Shown: positions 61,771 to 64,000 of the stretch, piece after piece
Numbering within the stretch: the stretch's first letter is position 1
Layout of the letters: every line of letters begins with the position of its first letter
Assembly: GCA_950295325.1 (NCBI GenBank)
Contig: OX485804.1
Span: 68,734,033 to 68,798,032 of the forward strand
Direction: 5' to 3'
DNA length: 64,000 nucleotides
Source: Polytrichum commune
Lineage: Eukaryota; Streptophyta; Polytrichopsida; Polytrichales; Polytrichaceae
Program-made: the position numbers and the translations under genes
Notes under the pieces: model-generated
Seen by the model: the letters and a program-made list of their open reading frames with translations, nothing else
What the model was told of the DNA's origin: nothing
The model's database searches: none

Positions 61771-62993
61771 CCGGAATACGTGGCGGTATATGCGGTGGAT
61801 ATACGTTGTACGTACATGAAGTGTGTAGTGTGGACGCATAGAAATGTGATATGCGTGCACTCCTACAAGTCTCTAGAGCAGTCTCTAGAGCATGCCGCAA
61901 AAAAGAGCTATGGTGTGGGGGGGAAGACCTTTAAGTACTGCTCTAGGGCGATTCAAAATCCCTTGGATGCTCTTTAAAAAGCGGATTCCCGCCGCCTACC
62001 TTAACCTAACAATATGTCATTCTATCCATGCGAAACATGTATGACGCTATGTATGGAACATGTATGGCATGCATGCAACATATTGAAAACATTAATGTCG
62101 CTTGCACACCTTAGGTGTTACCAAGGCCTCAGGATAAAAACATAAATACTATAATAGTCAAATGTTATTGAAATATGATGATGCTTAACATTAAATAAAT
62201 GATTTGCGACCAAGTTATGAAATCCAAGTTTTTGGGCAGTTGATACCTATATGTTACCAAGGTCTAAGTGATATATATATATATATACACACACACATAC
62301 ATACAATGAGGTAGGAGTGGGTCAAAATTAGTTGTGGAGGCCCCTAAAATTGTATATATTATATGATTCACATCAAAACATGTCCAAAATATGCTCACTA
62401 AGTGTGTGGACACCAAAAAGACGGATTAATTTGGAATGGCTTGTAAGGTAGAGGAAGGATATGATATGAAACCATACCTAGGTATAATGTAGGTCTTAAT
62501 TTAAGTGCAAACCTAGATGTGGAAAGATTGAATTAATCCGGAATGTGTGGCAAGATTGAAATTAATTTGGAATGGTACATAAGGTAGAGTAAGCATATGA
62601 ATTCAAAACATACCTAGGTCGAGTCACATTAATTGCATGTTTTTGCATCCTACGAGAAGTAGGTGCATAACTAAAAGTATTCATTTAAAGTTGAGTCTTA
62701 AGACATGCATGTTAGAAAAAGATTAAGTATGGATTGTGTGATCAAAATGCACTCAACATTATTAAGGTGAAAGAGGAAGAATTCCAAACTTCACTTTTGA
62801 CATAAACCAAAGTTGTATCTCAAATTGAATTTTGAATCTTGAAATGACAATCGGCATGATTCTCAATAGTTGTTATTAACCGGATGAAGCAATATCCAAT
62901 CCAACCAACATTGGTAGACTAGTTGGACATGCCCACATACCATAACATGGCCACATATTTTGAATGTTGGTAAGATTAAAACATTTACGGATG
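61771..62993. other. no gene recognised
   Basis: AT-rich after about 62,000. A TA/CA microsatellite lies at about 62,269-62,300. No gene seen. Confidence 0.45.
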
Positions 62994-63022
62994 TAGGGTT
63001 TAGGGTTTGGGGTTAGGGTTTG
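62994..63022 (+). repeat. short telomere-like repeat stretch
   Basis: About four consecutive variants of the plant telomere unit (TAGGGTTTAGGGTTTGGGG, then TTAGGGTTTG). Too short to be a telomere. An interstitial relic. Confidence 0.6.
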
Positions 63023-63830
63023 TGAAAGTTGTGCATGTCTGGCAGTTAATACAATAGATTACACACACAAACGATATTGACTACACAATAGCCCATATTG
63101 CACTCACTTAATTATGTAGAATGCACATTTTATACTTGCCAAACATCCGATCACATGGCTCAAATACACTTAGTTCAAGTTGAAGTTAAAGTTCAATGCA
63201 CTATACAAATGTTAGTTCAAGTTGACACCTAATTATATGAATTGATGACATGTTCGAAATTGAATTTCCCTCCACCTCTACTAAAATTAAGTTCACCCCC
63301 TCCCCCCAATCTCAAATTGTGTATTTTATGAAGCTAATAATGATTAGAGGAACTAATGAACAACTTGAAAGATATTTCATTCTTGAAAACATTATATTTC
63401 AAAACACCATATGAGCATCCTTGGGGTTGGATTCTTCATCAAATTTCTACTAAATGATGTGGATTGTTCACTACAAATTTATACTCCCTACGTACCTAAT
63501 GTTTACAAAAGAACCAAATGTATAAGGACTAATAGAATGGGGAGAAAAAATTCATTTGTATTTATACTAAACTATTCAAATCAATATGATAAACACCTAT
63601 ACTACATATACATAATACAAAACATGAATTAAGCATGCCTTCATTACTTACAAATTCTACTTTTATTTGCATGCAAGAGAGTCATCGAACGTTTTTCCAT
63701 CCTAACAAGTATGGACAAGGTAGTCATATGACTACCTCCATAATATGACAACAATTCATGTATCGTAACTTGGATGAAACTAACACATTTCAATGGTAAC
63801 AAATTCCCTCCCCTCCCCTCCCCACACCCC
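63023..63830. other. no gene recognised
   Basis: AT-rich, non-coding. Confidence 0.45.
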
Positions 63831-63849
63831 ATCCCACCCCATCCCACCC

Positions 63850-64000
63850 TTCCCACGTGGAGGAGGCCACGTAGCAACGATAGGGAAACCCTAGCGGCGT
63901 TGGCTACCTCCCCGCACCCCTTCTTCTCCTTTCATTGTCGTTTGGAGCATAGAAAGGAGAAGCGGAACGCTGAGCACATGTGGAGCGGAGCTCTTGTCAT
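63850..64000 (+). promoter_or_regulatory. possible promoter of a gene beyond the right edge
   Basis: Composition shifts to GC-rich. A G-box (CACGTG, 63854-63859) and a telo-box (AAACCCTA, 63886-63893) lie within 40 bp. Telo-boxes are common just upstream of plant housekeeping and ribosomal-protein genes. No start codon can be assigned in the window. Confidence 0.3.

Noticed and set aside
62994..63022. True telomere
   Set aside because: There are only about four degenerate units, with ordinary sequence on both sides.
1..64000. tRNA and rRNA genes
   Set aside because: tRNA-like box A/B pairs were found only in SINE-like contexts without a foldable full tRNA, and no rRNA-like stretch was recognised.

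Overview
This 64 kb window looks like nuclear DNA of a land plant with a repeat-rich genome. It is AT-rich and gene-poor. It carries spliceosomal introns of about 0.85-0.9 kb and a glycosyltransferase of the plant pectin-galactan type (GT92). It also holds plant-type mobile elements (hAT, PIF/Harbinger-like, Mutator-like, a chromodomain Ty3/gypsy relic, a tRNA-derived SINE, a LINE tail) and a short stretch of plant-telomere-like TTTAGGG variants. I cannot place the lineage more closely. Only one gene looks intact. Almost everything else is mobile DNA, relics of it, or eroded coding sequence.

Layout. 0-9.7 kb: an eroded hAT transposase (1.26-2.78 kb), small hairpin elements, a dispersed repeat pair, and a SINE with Pol III boxes and a 12-bp target duplication (6.74-7.14 kb). 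9.9-13.6 kb: exon-like pieces of an eroded plus-strand gene that run into an antisense chromovirus integrase/chromodomain relic. 13.9-17.3 kb: a tandem duplication of a ~380-bp unit whose two copies were later broken by four transposons, one nested in another. 17.3-27.5 kb: mostly blank, with a small chloroplast-targeting-like ORF (minus, 21 kb) and a long decayed minus-strand coding relic (23.4-25.3 kb). 27.5-38.7 kb: two Harbinger-like elements (27.5 and 36.7 kb). The larger one contains a perfect 48-bp inverted repeat, a 44-bp hairpin and a TA-inserting MITE. A ~500-bp sequence is also present here in inverted orientation at 32.8 and 35.7 kb.

38.7-46.2 kb: the GT92 gene (three exons, 527 residues, 41,898-45,218) with its more GC-balanced upstream region and a duplicated 3' flank. 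One MITE family sits 30 bp before its ATG, in part of intron 1, and 26 bp before the exon 3 acceptor. 46-58.3 kb: direct repeats, a Mutator-like MITE, the 3' end of a LINE with RNase H and nuclease-like domains, a TA-inserting element with paired hairpins, and a structurally complete non-autonomous hAT element with 8-bp target duplication and a C-terminal transposase ORF. 58.3-61.8 kb: an array of at least a dozen near-perfect 22-bp palindromes (ACGAACG-NN-CGTTCGT core) embedded in three different tandem-repeat backgrounds. This is the most unusual structure in the window. 61.8-64 kb: blank apart from the telomere-like stretch and a GC-rich, G-box and telo-box bearing segment at the right edge that may be the promoter of a gene beyond the window.

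The genes do not form a pathway. The main interactions visible are insertions of elements into other elements and around the GT92 gene.
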